This document shows, piece after piece, positions 1-9,636 of a stretch of 64,000 nt of DNA. The DNA lies in NCBI GenBank assembly GCA_903849645.1, contig CAINJJ010000009.1:124001-188000 (forward strand). The letters run 5' to 3'. The notes under the pieces are model-generated. The model was not told where the DNA came from. It searched no databases and saw only the letters and a program-made list of their open reading frames with translations. Origin of the DNA: an uncultured Acidobacteriaceae bacterium. Lineage in GTDB: Bacteria; Acidobacteriota; Terriglobia; Terriglobales; Acidobacteriaceae. The stretch's first letter is position 1. Each line of letters opens with the position of its first letter. Both the position numbers and the translations under genes were made by a program.

Positions 1-137
1 GCGTCCCTACAATCAGACAGGACAACTCCCTTTGTTTTTCCGTCCAAGTTCAAGAAAAACAAGGCGTTGGCATCGATTGACCGGCGATTGGCCCGCCCTC
101 TCGGAGCGGCTTCCGGTCCGATATGGGAGCAGGATAG

Positions 138-1265
138 ATGGCTGAGGCGCGTGTCAGTCCGCGGGAGCGGCTGGTGCTGACGGCGATCATCGAACTCTAC
201 ATCGCGACGGGTGAACCTGTGGCTTCGCAGGCAGTCGCGCGGGTCTTTGCGGATCGCGAGGGCCTCAGCTCCGCTACCATCCGCAACGTCATGGCCACGC
301 TGGCCGACATCGGCCTGCTGGAGCAGCCCCACACCAGCGCCGGGCGCGTGCCCACCGCGTCCGCCTTCCGCTACTACGTCGAGCAGATTACCGGCGCGGG
401 CCGCACGGCCGGGCAGGGGACAACCTCCTTCCCCCCGGGCGCAGCCGGTTTGGCCGCCCAGCCCCTGAGCGAAGCCCGGCGCGGACAGATCGAGGAGAGC
501 TTCTCCGGCATTACCAGCACCAACGACTACCTCGAGCGCACCTCCCACGTCCTCGCCCTGATCTCCAGCGGACTTGGCGTGGCCCTGGCCAGCGCCACCG
601 GTAGCCACGTGCTGGAGCACATTCACTTTTCGCGGCTCTCCACCGGCCGTGTGCTGGCCGTTCTTGTCACACAGGCGGGAGCCGTCCTCGACCGCGTGCT
701 GGCTTTGGACCGCGATCTGACCCATCTGGAGCTGGAGACCGCCGCCCGCTACCTCAATGAAAACTTCCGCGGCTGGCCGGTTGACCGGATTCGCGCAGAG
801 GTGGCGCGTCGCGTCGACCAGGAGCGCGAGGCCTATGCCCAGATGCTCGCCTCGGTCGAGGAACTCTGCCGCAAGGGCGCCCTGGCTGTTGGGGAATCCG
901 GCCCTGCAATCTTCGTCGAGGGCATGGCCAACCTCATTGGCGCTGAAGTGGACCGCGAGCGCCTCCGCCAGATGCTGCTGGCTCTTGAAGCCAAGCAGCG
1001 CCTCGTCGAGCTGCTCACAGCCTATGTCGATGGCCGCCAGCAGGAGGTGCGCGTGGTGGTCGGTCCTGACCTTGCCGGCCAGGCCGAGGCATCGCTCGCC
1101 ATGCAGGATCTGGTGCTCATCGGCGCGCCCACCCGGTTGGGCAGCGCAAGCCTGGGCACTGTAGCCGTCATCGCGCCCACCCGCATCCAGTATCAGGAGA
1201 TGATCCAGGCAGTACGCTACATCGCCGGGCTCTCCGAACGGCTGCTGGATCTTCCCGCAGATTGA
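138..1265 (+). CDS. hrcA: Heat-inducible transcription repressor HrcA
   Basis: A 375-residue protein with the HrcA layout. It has an N-terminal winged-helix region (about residues 1-75, including SSATIRNVMATLADIGLLEQPHTSAGRVPT-type text), followed by the regulatory domain (LEHIHFSRLSTGRVLAVLVTQAGAV onward) and the C-terminal conserved block near VRVVVGPDL and VIAPTRIQY. HrcA binds CIRCE operators upstream of chaperone genes. No CIRCE is visible in the 137 bases upstream, so its operator may lie elsewhere. A TACAAT hexamer at 8-13 could be a -10. The stop codon overlaps the annotated TTG start of grpE, so the two genes are probably co-transcribed. Start ATG at 138 follows a weak GGAG-like stretch (GGGAGCAGGATAG). 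Confidence 0.93.
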   Translation: MAEARVSPRERLVLTAIIELYIATGEPVASQAVARVFADREGLSSATIRNVMATLADIGLLEQPHTSAGRVPTASAFRYYVEQITGAGRTAGQGTTSFPPGAAGLAAQPLSEARRGQIEESFSGITSTNDYLERTSHVLALISSGLGVALASATGSHVLEHIHFSRLSTGRVLAVLVTQAGAVLDRVLALDRDLTHLELETAARYLNENFRGWPVDRIRAEVARRVDQEREAYAQMLASVEELCRKGALAVGESGPAIFVEGMANLIGAEVDRERLRQMLLALEAKQRLVELLTAYVDGRQQEVRVVVGPDLAGQAEASLAMQDLVLIGAPTRLGSASLGTVAVIAPTRIQYQEMIQAVRYIAGLSERLLDLPAD

Positions 1266-1948
1266 CCCCCTCCCCAGGGCACGGCCGCAAAAGCCCGAAT
1301 CAGGCCGGGAATTTATCATGGAATCAGATGCGAGAGCTTTTTCGGAGAAAACCCAAAGTCATGCCAGAGCAGGATGCAGAGTTGATGGAATTGGAATCCC
1401 CCAGGGAAGCGGCAGCCGGCGATCCGGAGCCAGCCTCCCCAGACGCCTCGGCGCCCGTTATCGAGATGCCCGCGCCCACGGTGAGCAAGGAGGACTTTGA
1501 CAAGCTGCGCGCCGAGCGCGACCAGCTCATCGACCGCCTTGCCCGCCTCCAGGCCGAGTTTGAAAACGCCCGCAAGCGCGCCGAGCGGGAGCGCCTCGAG
1601 TTTCGCGACTATGCCACGGGCTCTGTCGTCGAGCAGTTCCTCCCCGTGCTCGACAACTTCGAGCTCGCGCTCAAGTCCAACGGCACCGCCGAGCAGTTGC
1701 GTTCCGGCGTCGAGTTGATCGTCAAGCAGATGGAAGACATCCTGCGCCAGATGCAGGTGGTTGCCATTCCCGCGGTGGGAGAGCCCTTTGATCCCCGTTC
1801 GCATGAAGCCCTTGGCTCAGTGGAGCGGGCAGACCTGCCCGACCAGCATGTCGCCGAGGAGATTCGCCGCGGCTACCGCCTGCGCGAGCGGCTTCTCCGC
1901 CCGGCGCTGGTGCGCATCGTCTCCAACCCCAAACAGGTCAGTGAATAG
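1262..1948 (+). CDS. grpE: Nucleotide exchange factor GrpE
   Basis: 228 residues from the TTG at 1262. ATG at 1328 or 1361 are plausible alternative starts, because the first 30 residues are not GrpE-like. The family core is clear: a long coiled coil (about residues 77-125, LRAERDQLIDRLARLQ and EFENARKRAERER), then the four-helix and beta-wing region with VLDNFELAL, GVELIVKQMEDIL, GEPFDPRSHEAL and ending RPALVRIVSNPK. GrpE releases ADP from DnaK. It overlaps the hrcA stop and precedes dnaJ by about 145 bp. dnaK is not in this cluster and must be encoded elsewhere. Confidence 0.93.
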   Translation: MTPSPGHGRKSPNQAGNLSWNQMRELFRRKPKVMPEQDAELMELESPREAAAGDPEPASPDASAPVIEMPAPTVSKEDFDKLRAERDQLIDRLARLQAEFENARKRAERERLEFRDYATGSVVEQFLPVLDNFELALKSNGTAEQLRSGVELIVKQMEDILRQMQVVAIPAVGEPFDPRSHEALGSVERADLPDQHVAEEIRRGYRLRERLLRPALVRIVSNPKQVSE

Positions 1949-2093
1949 GATTCGCTCGCGCAAGCAGGCAGCGGCGCCCTCGGATAGGGGTCCAGGCGCC
2001 AGGCCGGAACAATGCGGAGATCGGCAATCCAATGCTTTATTTCCCTGGCCATGAATCCCGCACCTTTCACCGACAAGAGGTTTTCAGGTAGGT

Positions 2094-3221
2094 TTGAATA
2101 CTAACGTGAGCAAAGCCGACTATTACGAGGTTCTTGGCGTTTCCCGCGAGGCAAGCGACCAGGAGTTGAAGAGCGCCTATCGCAAACTTGCGCTCAAATA
2201 TCATCCCGACCGCAACCCCGGCGACCACGCCGCCGAGGAAAAGTTCAAGCAGGCCAGCGAGGCCTACCAGGTGCTCAGCGACGGCGACAAGCGCGCCGCC
2301 TATGACCGCTTTGGCCATGCCGGCGCGGCCGGCCAGGGCTTCAGCGGCGGCCCCTTCGCCGGCGGAGTCGACATTGGCGACATCTTCGGCGATCTCTTCG
2401 GCGAGATGTTCTCCATGGGCGGCAGCCAGCAGCGCGGCTCCCGCCAGCAGCGCGGAGACGACCTGCGCTTTGACCTGACCATCAACTTTGAGGACGCCTT
2501 CTTCGGCTCCGAGACCGAGGTCAAGGTGCGCCGCCTTGAGACCTGTGGCGCATGCCAGGGCCGGGGCAGCGTCTCAGGACGCGGACCCACCACCTGCGGC
2601 CAGTGCCAGGGCCGGGGCCAGTTGCGCTATCAGCAGGGCTTCTTCTCCGTGGCGCGCACCTGCGGCGCCTGCGGCGGCGCCGGCCAGGTCATCGGCGACC
2701 CCTGCCAGACCTGTCGCGGCGAGACTCGTGTGACCAAAGAACTCAAGCTCAACGTCAAGGTTCCCCCCGGCGTCGAGGATGGCACCCGCATCCGCTACAC
2801 CGGTGAAGGCAATGCAGGTCGCGCCGGCGGCCCCAAGGGCGACCTCTACGTCGTCCTCGCCATCCGGCCCCACGACTTCTTTGAGCGCGACGGGCACAAC
2901 CTCCACTGCGTGGTCCCCATCAGCTTTCCGCAGGCCGCTCTCGGTGCGGAGATTGAGATTCCCGGCATTGACGGCCCGGTCAGCATCAAGGTCCCTGAAG
3001 GCACGCAAAGCGGCAAGGAGATTCGTGTTCGGGGCCGCGGCGTCCCCTTCCTCAACGAAAAAGGCACCGGCGACCTCATTGTTCGCGTCGTCGTCCAGAT
3101 TCCCAAAAAGCTAACCCGCCCGCAGCGCGAACTCGTCGCCAAACTGGCCGAGTCCATGTCCGTCGAAAACAAGCCCACCTCCCCCAGCCTGATGGAGAAG
3201 ATGAAGGACTTGTTCAACTAG
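2094..3221 (+). CDS. dnaJ: Chaperone protein DnaJ
   Basis: Full-length type I DnaJ of 375 residues. The J domain (about 8-75) carries the HPD tripeptide in [12 protein letters not shown] Gly/Phe-rich linker follows ([11 protein letters not shown]). The zinc domain has four Cys repeats: [24 protein letters not shown] and a degenerate CQTCRGE that keeps both cysteines but not the usual CxGxG end. The C-terminal client-binding domains follow. DnaJ delivers clients to DnaK and stimulates its ATPase. The start is TTG 2094 or GTG 2106; the second gives the common [11 protein letters not shown] beginning. The 3' end overlaps by 8 bp with the convergent toxin gene. Confidence 0.95.
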   Translation: MNTNVSKADYYEVLGVSREASDQELKSAYRKLALKYHPDRNPGDHAAEEKFKQASEAYQVLSDGDKRAAYDRFGHAGAAGQGFSGGPFAGGVDIGDIFGDLFGEMFSMGGSQQRGSRQQRGDDLRFDLTINFEDAFFGSETEVKVRRLETCGACQGRGSVSGRGPTTCGQCQGRGQLRYQQGFFSVARTCGACGGAGQVIGDPCQTCRGETRVTKELKLNVKVPPGVEDGTRIRYTGEGNAGRAGGPKGDLYVVLAIRPHDFFERDGHNLHCVVPISFPQAALGAEIEIPGIDGPVSIKVPEGTQSGKEIRVRGRGVPFLNEKGTGDLIVRVVVQIPKKLTRPQRELVAKLAESMSVENKPTSPSLMEKMKDLFN

Positions 3222-3648
3222 GACCTGTTCCATACTCCCAGGGATTGATGACCGGAACACCGGCGGCCAGGAACGGGGCGGTATCGCGCGTGGCCACCGC
3301 AAATCCATGGACTGCGGCAATTGCGGCAATCTGGCAGTCTGCAACTGAGATTGAATAGCCCTTCGCCGCTGCGCGGCTTCCCAGCAGCGCGAAGGCGATC
3401 GCCGCTTCCCGGTCAAATGAAAGAAGGCGGCCCGCAAAGAGCTCGGCCTGCAACGATTCCATGGCAAGTTCCATGCCGCGCTTTCGCTTGCCTGCTGGGA
3501 GAAGCGCGATACCGATCAGCAACTCCGACAAGACGGTTGCGGTCAGATACAGCGTCTCAGGATCCTGCGCGTCGAGCCAGCGAAGCACAGCCTGATCCGA
3601 GAGCGGCTTCAACGGTTCCGAAATCACGTTGGTATCGAGAACGATCAT
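3214..3648 (-). CDS. PIN-domain toxin, FitB/VapC type
   Basis: A 144-residue PIN-fold ribonuclease-type toxin. The acidic residues expected to hold the metal are visible: Asp in [10 protein letters not shown] at the N terminus, Glu in LSELLIG, Asp in VADCQIAA and Asp in TRDTAPF near the C terminus. [13 protein letters not shown] and NPWEYG are typical of the FitB/VapC subgroup. Its ATG overlaps the stop of the upstream antitoxin by 4 bp, which is the usual coupled arrangement. The gene converges on dnaJ and overlaps its end by 8 bp. The specific RNA target cannot be inferred. Confidence 0.9.
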   Translation of the reverse strand: MIVLDTNVISEPLKPLSDQAVLRWLDAQDPETLYLTATVLSELLIGIALLPAGKRKRGMELAMESLQAELFAGRLLSFDREAAIAFALLGSRAAAKGYSISVADCQIAAIAAVHGFAVATRDTAPFLAAGVPVINPWEYGTGPS

Positions 3649-3884
3649 TCAAATCTTGCCGGTTCGATTGGCCTGCGATCCCGCTTGGAGTCGAGTTCAA
3701 TGCCGCCGTAGCGGCGACCAAAGGCGGCCAGTTGCGAACCAATCTTCATACGCGCCTTGGGGGAGACTGCTTCTTCCAGGATGACCCGAATTTCGGCCTC
3801 CGTGCTGCGTCCGTTCTGCGCGGCGCGCACTTTGAGCGCACGATGAGTTTTTTCGGGCAGGTTACGAACGGTAACGGCAGGCAT
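3645..3884 (-). CDS. Ribbon-helix-helix antitoxin, FitA/VapB type
   Basis: 79 residues beginning MPAVTVRNLPEKTHRALK, the signature N-terminal ribbon-helix-helix of FitA-like antitoxins, with GRSTEAEIRVILEEAV as the helix region. The C-terminal tail (after residue 50) would wrap and inhibit the PIN toxin encoded immediately downstream. These antitoxins normally repress their own operon. A short palindrome TGATATCA at 3907-3914 lies just upstream, and GAGGAG precedes the start. Together with the 3214-3648 gene this is a complete type II toxin-antitoxin module. Confidence 0.88.
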   Translation of the reverse strand: MPAVTVRNLPEKTHRALKVRAAQNGRSTEAEIRVILEEAVSPKARMKIGSQLAAFGRRYGGIELDSKRDRRPIEPARFE

Positions 3885-4103
3885 GAGGTTTGGCTCCTCT
3901 CGAATCTGATATCAATGATAGCAAAGTGCAGGAAATGACGGCAAGAACCCAGGGGCTCCCGGAACGCCTTTCATGGAAAGGCGCTGCTTGCATTCCCACC
4001 ACGCGCGATCAGCCCATGCGCGGCCTTCGGCCCAAACCAGCTGCATGGCCAACCGCTCAACGGAGTGGGGCCTGACAGTGGCTGGAATGTTGTGAATGGA
4101 GTT

Positions 4104-4179
4104 TGGTGGAGCTGAGCGGGATCGAACCGCTGGCCTCCTCGTTGCGAACGAGGCGCTCTCCCAGCTGAGCTACAGCCCC
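4104..4179 (-). tRNA. tRNA-Ala (anticodon CGC)
   Basis: Read on the minus strand, the 76-nt sequence starts GGGGCTGTAGCTCAGC and ends CAGCTCCACCA. The acceptor stem pairs GGGGCTG with CAGCTCC (one G-U), the D stem GCTC with GAGC, the anticodon stem CCTCG with CGAGG around loop TTCGCAA, and the T arm AGCGG-TTCGATC-CCGCT. Loop positions 34-36 read CGC, giving alanine (codon GCG). The CCA tail is encoded. Confidence 0.96.
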
Positions 4180-4330
4180 ACGGGCGGGAAACAACTCCCC
4201 TATTGTAGCAACCTTCTCGGATTCCGCAAAGACGACTGCGCGCGGGGCAAGTTCCTGAAACCGTAGCCCCGGCCCGGTATCTAACCAAGCGTTGGGGTCG
4301 GTCGCATGGCTCCGGCAACCGGAGCCGCCC

Positions 4331-4909
4331 ATGCCGCACACCTATGCCAACACCATGTTTTCCGCACCTGTACGGCAGCTTCAGGAGCGCCATGGCTCCC
4401 GCTCACAATATGAGAGGATGGCCCGCTCCGGCGCCGCAGAACAGAGCCTCGGCCGGGATGAATCCGAGTTCATCGCCGCCCGCGACAGCTTCTACCTTGC
4501 CACCGTCACCCCCGATGGCTGGCCCTATGTGCAGCATCGCGGCGGACCGATGGGCTTCCTCAAGGTTCTCGACCCGCATACGCTCGCTTTCGCCGAATAC
4601 TCCGGCAACAAGCAGTACATCTCCGCCGGCAACCTCGCCGTCAATGACCGCGTCTCTCTTTTCCTGATGGACTACCCCAACCGCACGCGGCTCAAGATCA
4701 TCGGCCACGCAAAACTGGTCGAGCCAGGCGCGGACCCGGCGTTCGAAACTCGAATCCGCATCAAGGAACTGCGGGCGCGCGTCGAGCGATCCCTGGTCCT
4801 CACCGTCGTGGGCTTCGACTGGAACTGCTCGCAGCACATCACCCCGCGGTACAGCCGCGAGGAAATGGCGGAGATTCTTCCTGAATTGGGGGATGCGCTG
4901 GGGCAGTGA
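4331..4909 (+). CDS. Pyridoxamine 5'-phosphate oxidase-like FMN-binding protein
   Basis: About 192 residues from ATG 4331, chosen over the upstream TTG at 4292 because GGAG sits 6 nt before it. The split-barrel flavin-binding fold is suggested by ESEFIAARDSFYLATVTPDGWPYVQHRGG, FAEYSGNKQYISAGNL and DRVSLFLMDYPNRTRLKIIGHA, all typical of the pyridoxamine-phosphate-oxidase-like family. The substrate is unknown; members reduce or bind diverse flavin or F420 partners and a PLP-synthesis role should not be assumed. It stands alone between the tRNA and the convergent rho gene. Confidence 0.85.
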   Translation: MPHTYANTMFSAPVRQLQERHGSRSQYERMARSGAAEQSLGRDESEFIAARDSFYLATVTPDGWPYVQHRGGPMGFLKVLDPHTLAFAEYSGNKQYISAGNLAVNDRVSLFLMDYPNRTRLKIIGHAKLVEPGADPAFETRIRIKELRARVERSLVLTVVGFDWNCSQHITPRYSREEMAEILPELGDALGQ

Positions 4910-4956
4910 CCGTCCCGACTGGCGGCCAAAGGCCGCGTCTGCCCCACCGCAAGTGG

Positions 4957-6213
4957 TTAGAGCTGGTTCATGTTGGCCAGGAACTCGGCGTTGTTGCGCA
5001 CCTTCTCCAGACGGCTGATCAGCAGCTCCATGGCTTCCACCGGGGACAGCGGATTCAGCACCTTGCGCAGGATCCAGATACGCTGCAGGTCTTCCTTGGG
5101 AATGAGCAGCTCTTCCTTGCGGGTGCCCGAGCGCTGGATGTCGATGGCCGGAAAGACGCGCTTGTCCACCAGCTTGCGGTCCAGGATGATTTCCATGTTG
5201 CCCGTGCCCTTGAACTCCTCAAAGATCACTTCGTCCATGCGGCTGCCTGTGTCCACAAGCGCCGTGGCGATGATGGTCAGTGAGCCGCCCTCTTCAATGT
5301 TGCGGGCCGCGCCAAAGAACCGCTTGGGCCGCTGCAGGGCGTTCGAATCCACGCCGCCCGACAGCACTTTGCCCGATGGCGGCACGATGGTGTTGTAGGC
5401 GCGCGCCAGGCGGGTGATCGAGTCCAGCAGAATCACCACATCGCGCTTGTGCTCCACCAGCCGCTTGGCCTTCTCGATCACCATCTCGGCCACCTGCACG
5501 TGGCGGGCCGCCGGCTCGTCAAAGGTCGAGCTGATTACTTCGCCCTTCACCGACCGCTGCATATCCGTCACTTCTTCCGGCCGCTCGTCGATCAGCAGCA
5601 CAATCAGAATGACTTCCGGGTGGTTGGTCGAAATGGAGTTGGCCAGCGACTGCAGCAGCATCGTCTTGCCGGTGCGCGGCGGGGCCACAATCAGCCCGCG
5701 CTGTCCCTTGCCCACCGGGGTCAACAGGTCCATCACCCGGCCGCTCACCGCCTCGCGCACCGTCTCCAGCTTGATGCGTTCCTGGGGATACAGCGGGGTC
5801 AGGTTGTCAAACAGAATCTTGTTGCGCGTCTCCTCGGGAGACTCGAAGTTGATGGCCTCGATCTTCACCAGGGCAAAGTACTTTTCTCCCTCGTGCGGCG
5901 GGCGGACATTGCCCGAAATCGAGTCGCCGGTCTTCAGGTCAAACTTGCGTATCTGCGAGGGAGAAACATAAATATCGTCCGGGCCCGGCAGGTAGTTGTA
6001 GTCGGGAGAGCGCAGGAACCCGTACCCGTCCGGCAGGATCTCCAGAACGCCGTCCGCGAAGATGTGGCCCTCTTTTTCGCTTTGCGCCTGAAGGATCTTG
6101 AAGATCAGGTCCTGCTTGCGAAGGCCGCTGGCGCCCGGGATCTCCAGGGTGCGTGCGATACGGCTCAGTTCTGTGATGTTTTTTTCTTTGAGTTCAGAGA
6201 TCGTCATGTTCAC
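4957..6213 (-). CDS. rho: Transcription termination factor Rho
   Basis: 418 residues, the standard Rho length without the long insertions of some phyla. The order is a Rho N-terminal SAP-like helix bundle ([21 protein letters not shown]), a cold-shock-type RNA-binding domain ([23 protein letters not shown]) and a RecA-type ATPase. The ATPase has Walker A APPRTGKT, Walker [13 protein letters not shown]-loop text [20 protein letters not shown] and R-loop FKGTGNM. Rho is a hexameric RNA helicase ending transcription. The start is GTG 6213 or ATG 6207, two codons later. rpoZ lies upstream in the same direction about 215 bp away. Confidence 0.97.
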   Translation of the reverse strand: MNMTISELKEKNITELSRIARTLEIPGASGLRKQDLIFKILQAQSEKEGHIFADGVLEILPDGYGFLRSPDYNYLPGPDDIYVSPSQIRKFDLKTGDSISGNVRPPHEGEKYFALVKIEAINFESPEETRNKILFDNLTPLYPQERIKLETVREAVSGRVMDLLTPVGKGQRGLIVAPPRTGKTMLLQSLANSISTNHPEVILIVLLIDERPEEVTDMQRSVKGEVISSTFDEPAARHVQVAEMVIEKAKRLVEHKRDVVILLDSITRLARAYNTIVPPSGKVLSGGVDSNALQRPKRFFGAARNIEEGGSLTIIATALVDTGSRMDEVIFEEFKGTGNMEIILDRKLVDKRVFPAIDIQRSGTRKEELLIPKEDLQRIWILRKVLNPLSPVEAMELLISRLEKVRNNAEFLANMNQL

Positions 6214-6429
6214 CTGCGAGACACGGAAGGATGGGAGTGGGATGGTCCGAGAGGGAGAAGTGCTCCGGGGAGGGAATCTGGAGGAGGTTCAAGTCTGCGC
6301 CGGGAGGGCGTCGCCTTTGAATCCGCTTGCAAGGTCGGATGGGTTTAAGGATGGGGGAAAAGCGGCCGAGTCCTGCTTCAGGCCGCTCTTCACAAGGTTC
6401 AAACGCTGCCGGACATCTCAGAAAGACGG

Positions 6430-6651
6430 TCAGGCGGCGCGGCGTGTTTCAACGGGCTGTTCCGCGGGTGCCTGCACAGGGGCCAGCGTGCCAGGATTGG
6501 TGGTCTCAAAGCGCGCCAGGACCTCATTGGTCGTATCCTGCAGACGCGTGCTCGGCTTGTGAAGCTTCCGGGTTGCCTTGCTCGCCAGTTGGCAGAGCTG
6601 GTAGCGGTTGGACACATGAGAAAGTGCCCCGAAAACCAGATCAGAACGCAT
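6430..6651 (-). CDS. rpoZ: DNA-directed RNA polymerase omega subunit
   Basis: 73 residues from ATG 6651, which has GGAGAG about 7 nt upstream; the longer open frame to 6723 is not needed. The sequence MRSDLVFGALSHVSNRYQLC, then QLASKATRKLHKPSTRLQDTTNEVL, matches the divergent omega subunits of Acidobacteria, with the conserved N-R-Y-x-L-x-x-x-A core of the family. Omega helps fold and recruit beta-prime into RNA polymerase and often binds ppGpp. It is followed on the same strand by rho. Confidence 0.85.
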   Translation of the reverse strand: MRSDLVFGALSHVSNRYQLCQLASKATRKLHKPSTRLQDTTNEVLARFETTNPGTLAPVQAPAEQPVETRRAA

Positions 6652-7221
6652 TACAAATCTCTCCTTCAAAGTTGCCTGCCCGGGCGGAACTGCTCTGCGC
6701 CGCCGGTGCAGCCGGGGAGCCAAATCACAAAGGACACCCCAATGTTTCCACTCCCAAGGGTTAGACGCTCGACACTCGCGCCTAGCTCACCATCTTGACG
6801 CACAATCTTACCAACAGACCAGGATTCAAAACCGTATCAGGGGGTACAGATTGCCGCTTTGGGAATCCATTTTTCCGGCGTTCCCGTTTCGGCGAGCTTC
6901 AAAGCGCACCGGGGCATCAAAAAATGAGCACTTGCTCAAAATGATGCGGGAAACAACGGAGGGCGCGCAAAATCGCACAATGCAACCTGCCCTCGTGGAT
7001 GGCAGCTTTGAATCTATACTGACTTCCCCTCCAGGTCAACAGTTTTTTAGCTTTTTTGTTCCGGAATGCTCAGGTCTCGTAACGCCTCTGAATATCCGGC
7101 TCTAATTAATTTGCATTCAAGCAGATAGTTCTGACTGGTCAAAACCGCTCGATGCTTGAAGAGTTTCTGGCCGCCTCCCACCAAACACATCAGCATTCCT
7201 CAACGCGGCCCTTTTTCCCGA
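6652..7221. other. 570-bp gap with no convincing gene
   Basis: This contains the rpoZ upstream region. Short open frames exist but have no ribosome-binding site, family resemblance or coding-like composition. A relatively AT-rich patch lies at about 7020-7150. No tRNA, riboswitch or palindrome stands out. Confidence 0.5.
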
Positions 7222-7458
7222 TCAGCGTCTGCGCGAACCACGCCGGGGCTTCTCCTGCAACAGGGGCGTACCGTCCGGCTCGGTGGCAAATATCCGTCCG
7301 ACCCTCTGCTTTTCACCCTGCGGCCGTGGCTGGTTCGGCCCCTTTTTGGCCCGCATCAGAATCTCGTCCAGCCGAAAGAAGCCGATGAGCAACAGGAGGA
7401 CCAGAGGCACGGCCAGCAGCAGGGCATCCCGGCTGGACTTGAGCATGACTTCATGCAT
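7222..7458 (-). CDS. Small single-pass membrane protein, paralogue A
   Basis: 78 residues. The start MHEVMLKSSRDALLLAV leads into one hydrophobic helix (ALLLAVPLVLLLLIGFF), then LDEIL and a basic Arg/Lys/Pro-rich tail ending GSRRR. ATG 7458 is supported by GGAG 6 nt upstream. It is clearly paralogous to the gene at 7672-7893: both share MHE-x-ML-x-SSRD, a hydrophobic segment, FRLDE and a D-G-x-P/I motif in the tail. The function is unknown. Size and topology would fit a small regulatory or anchor protein with the basic tail on the cytoplasmic side, but that is inference. Confidence 0.75.
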   Translation of the reverse strand: MHEVMLKSSRDALLLAVPLVLLLLIGFFRLDEILMRAKKGPNQPRPQGEKQRVGRIFATEPDGTPLLQEKPRRGSRRR

Positions 7459-7671
7459 GGCACGCTCCGATGCTTCAGAATTTGCAAAATTTCTCTGATC
7501 ATCGTCGCGTTTTCAAACAGCGTTTGTCCATCGCTTCAGGCAACTCTAAAATCCAAAGTAACCTGGGTATTGTAGAAAGAGTTAACTCGTCCTTGACGGC
7601 GATCTATCTCGCCATCAACCTTCCCATCCAACAGCATCCCTATCCCTCGAACCCCAACACCGGCGCAGTTG

Positions 7672-7893
7672 CTATCTGCCTCGCCGCCGGCCCTTCCATA
7701 CCCTGCCGTCCGGGTCACAGATGATCGGGTCCCCATTCACGTCCATGCCGCCCGGCCTGCGGGGATTCACTCGAGCTTCCCTGGGAACAACGATCAACTC
7801 ATCCAGTCGAAATATCCCCACCATCAGCATGCCGATAAAGGGAAGAGCGACCAGCAGCGTATCCCTGCTGGAAGTAAGCATCGTCTCGTGCAT
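7672..7893 (-). CDS. Small single-pass membrane protein, paralogue B
   Basis: 73 residues from ATG 7893, preferred over GTG 7911 because GTGGAGG lies 6 nt upstream and the paralogue starts at the same point (MHETMLTSSRDTLLVALP). One membrane helix (LLVALPFIGMLMVGIF) is followed by RLDELIVV and a charged tail ending KGRRRGR. The 5' leader contains a long hairpin at 7911-7953. The block upstream (7977-7995) resembles the one upstream of paralogue A (7544-7562), so promoter and gene were duplicated together. The function is unknown. Confidence 0.75.
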   Translation of the reverse strand: MHETMLTSSRDTLLVALPFIGMLMVGIFRLDELIVVPREARVNPRRPGGMDVNGDPIICDPDGRVWKGRRRGR

Positions 7894-7910
7894 CAGGAGC
7901 CTCCACGTCA

Positions 7911-7953
7911 CTGCAATGACTTGAATGAGAAATCTCTCATCCAGTCATTGCAG
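7911..7953 (-). promoter_or_regulatory. 5'-leader hairpin / inverted repeat before paralogue B
   Basis: CTGCAATGACT at 7911-7921 pairs with AGTCATTGCAG at 7943-7953, and ATGAGA pairs with TCTCAT inside, leaving a 4-nt loop and one small bulge. It ends 17 nt before the start codon, directly before the GGAGG. It would form in the mRNA if transcription starts near 7965 (TTACTT, 16-nt spacer, TCTAAT on the minus strand, 7967-7994). It could control translation or be a protein-binding palindrome. Confidence 0.6.
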
Positions 7954-8076
7954 TTATCGGCCCCGGATTAGAAAGTGCTTAAAATCAAAAGTAACGACAC
8001 GCAGCCTACCCCACCAGCAACGGGCTGGTCCCAGGTCCCTATTGCCTATTCCCTATTCCCTGGTCCCTGCTTCTCG

Positions 8077-9636
8077 TCACGCCCAGTAACTGCGGTCGAG
8101 CGTGCGGTACTGGATCGCCTCGGCAAGATGCGCCACGGTCAGGCTCTCGCTGCCTTCCAGGTCGGCGATGGTGCGCGCCACTTTCAGGATGCGGTCATGG
8201 GCGCGCGCCGTCAGTCCCTGCTGCTGCATGGCGCGCTCCAGCAGCCGCTCCGCGTCCGCGCCCAGTTCGCAGTAGCTGCGAATCTGCCGCGTTGTCATCT
8301 GCGCGTTGGAGTAGATCTTTTCGCCTGCCTTGCGGAAGCGCTGCTGCTGCCGTTCGCGGGCGCCAAGCACTCGGTTGCGAATCTCCGCCGACCCCTCGGC
8401 TGCCGAGCCGCCGCGCAACTCCTTGTATTGAACCGCCGGCACCTCGATATGTATGTCGATCCGATCCAGGAGCGGCCCGGAGATCTTGGCCACGTAGCGC
8501 TGAATCATCGGCGGGGTGCACATGCACTCCCGCGACTTGTCGTTGAAGTAGCCGCAAGGGCAGGGATTCATGGCCGCCGCCAGCATGAACCGCGCCGGAA
8601 AGCTCAGCGACATCGAGGCCCTCGCGATGGTCACGCTGTGGTCTTCCAGCGGCTGCCGCATCACCTCCAGCACGTTGCGCGGAAACTCCGGCAGCTCATC
8701 CAGAAACAGCAGGCCGTTGTGGGCCAGCGATACCTCGCCGGGCCGCGGCATAATGCCCCCGCCAATCAAACCCGCGTCGCTGATGGTGTGGTGCGGCGAG
8801 CGGAAGGGCCGCTGCGTCACCAGCCCCGCCGCGGCATCGAGCACGCCCGCCACCGAGTGAATCTTCGTCGTCTCCAGCGCCTCTTCAAAGGTCAGCGGCG
8901 CCAGAATCGAAGGCAGCCGCTTGGCCAGCATCGTCTTGCCCGAGCCGGGCGGCCCGATCATCAGAATGTTATGGCTCCCCGCTGCAGCCACCTCCAGCGC
9001 CCGCTTGGCCGTATGCTGTCCGCGCACGTCCTTGAAGTCCACCGCAAAGTGCTGCAACTCGCCCAGCAGAGCCTCGGTTGAAACCCGGTACGGCTCCCGC
9101 TGAATCACGCCCACCACCATCGTGTTGATCAGCGTCAGCACATCCGTCAGCGACGAGGCGGGATAGATGTTGACGCCTTCCACCACCGCGGCCTCGGCGG
9201 CGTTGGCCGCGGGCACAATCAGGTTGGCAATGCCTTTTTCCCGCGCCAGGATGGCCACCGGCAGCATGCCGGGTACCGGGCGCAATCCGCCATCGAGCCC
9301 CAGCTCGCCCACCAGCACAAACCGGCTCAGGTCCGTGGCGCGCAGCGCGCCATAGGCGCCCAGAATCCCGACCGCAATGGGCAGGTCAAACCCCGATCCT
9401 TCCTTCTTCAGGTCGGCAGGCGCCAGGTTGATGGTGATGTGCGTCGGCGGAATCGTGTAGCCGGAGTTCTTGATGGCCGCCCGCACCCGGTCACGGCTCT
9501 CGCGCACCGCCGCATCCGGCAGGCCCACTGTATGAAAGACGTCCTTGTCAGAGACCACGCCGCTGTAATCCACCTCCACGTCAATGAGGTGGGCGTCGAT
9601 GCCATAGACAGCCGCGCTGTGTGCCTTGAAAAGCAT
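8077..9636 (-). CDS. YifB/ComM family Mg-chelatase-like AAA ATPase
   Basis: 519 residues, normal for the family. The N-terminal Lon-protease-like domain starts [21 protein letters not shown] and includes [21 protein letters not shown]. The AAA domain has Walker [19 protein letters not shown] and Walker [11 protein letters not shown]. The Cys cluster [15 protein letters not shown] and the arginine-finger region [12 protein letters not shown] follow. ComM-like proteins are hexameric branch-migration helicases that help integrate DNA during natural transformation. The gene is monocistronic here and diverges from sdaA. Confidence 0.93.
   Translation of the reverse strand: MLFKAHSAAVYGIDAHLIDVEVDYSGVVSDKDVFHTVGLPDAAVRESRDRVRAAIKNSGYTIPPTHITINLAPADLKKEGSGFDLPIAVGILGAYGALRATDLSRFVLVGELGLDGGLRPVPGMLPVAILAREKGIANLIVPAANAAEAAVVEGVNIYPASSLTDVLTLINTMVVGVIQREPYRVSTEALLGELQHFAVDFKDVRGQHTAKRALEVAAAGSHNILMIGPPGSGKTMLAKRLPSILAPLTFEEALETTKIHSVAGVLDAAAGLVTQRPFRSPHHTISDAGLIGGGIMPRPGEVSLAHNGLLFLDELPEFPRNVLEVMRQPLEDHSVTIARASMSLSFPARFMLAAAMNPCPCGYFNDKSRECMCTPPMIQRYVAKISGPLLDRIDIHIEVPAVQYKELRGGSAAEGSAEIRNRVLGARERQQQRFRKAGEKIYSNAQMTTRQIRSYCELGADAERLLERAMQQQGLTARAHDRILKVARTIADLEGSESLTVAHLAEAIQYRTLDRSYWA

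Noticed and set aside
1..137. CIRCE operator upstream of hrcA
   Set aside because: No TTAGCACTC-N9-GAGTGCTAA-like inverted repeat is present.
5449..6348. 299-codon + strand frame opposite rho
   Set aside because: His/Arg/Gln-rich shadow of rho.
6851..7105. 84-codon + strand frame upstream of the small membrane protein genes
   Set aside because: No Shine-Dalgarno, no motif, lies in AT-richer intergenic sequence.
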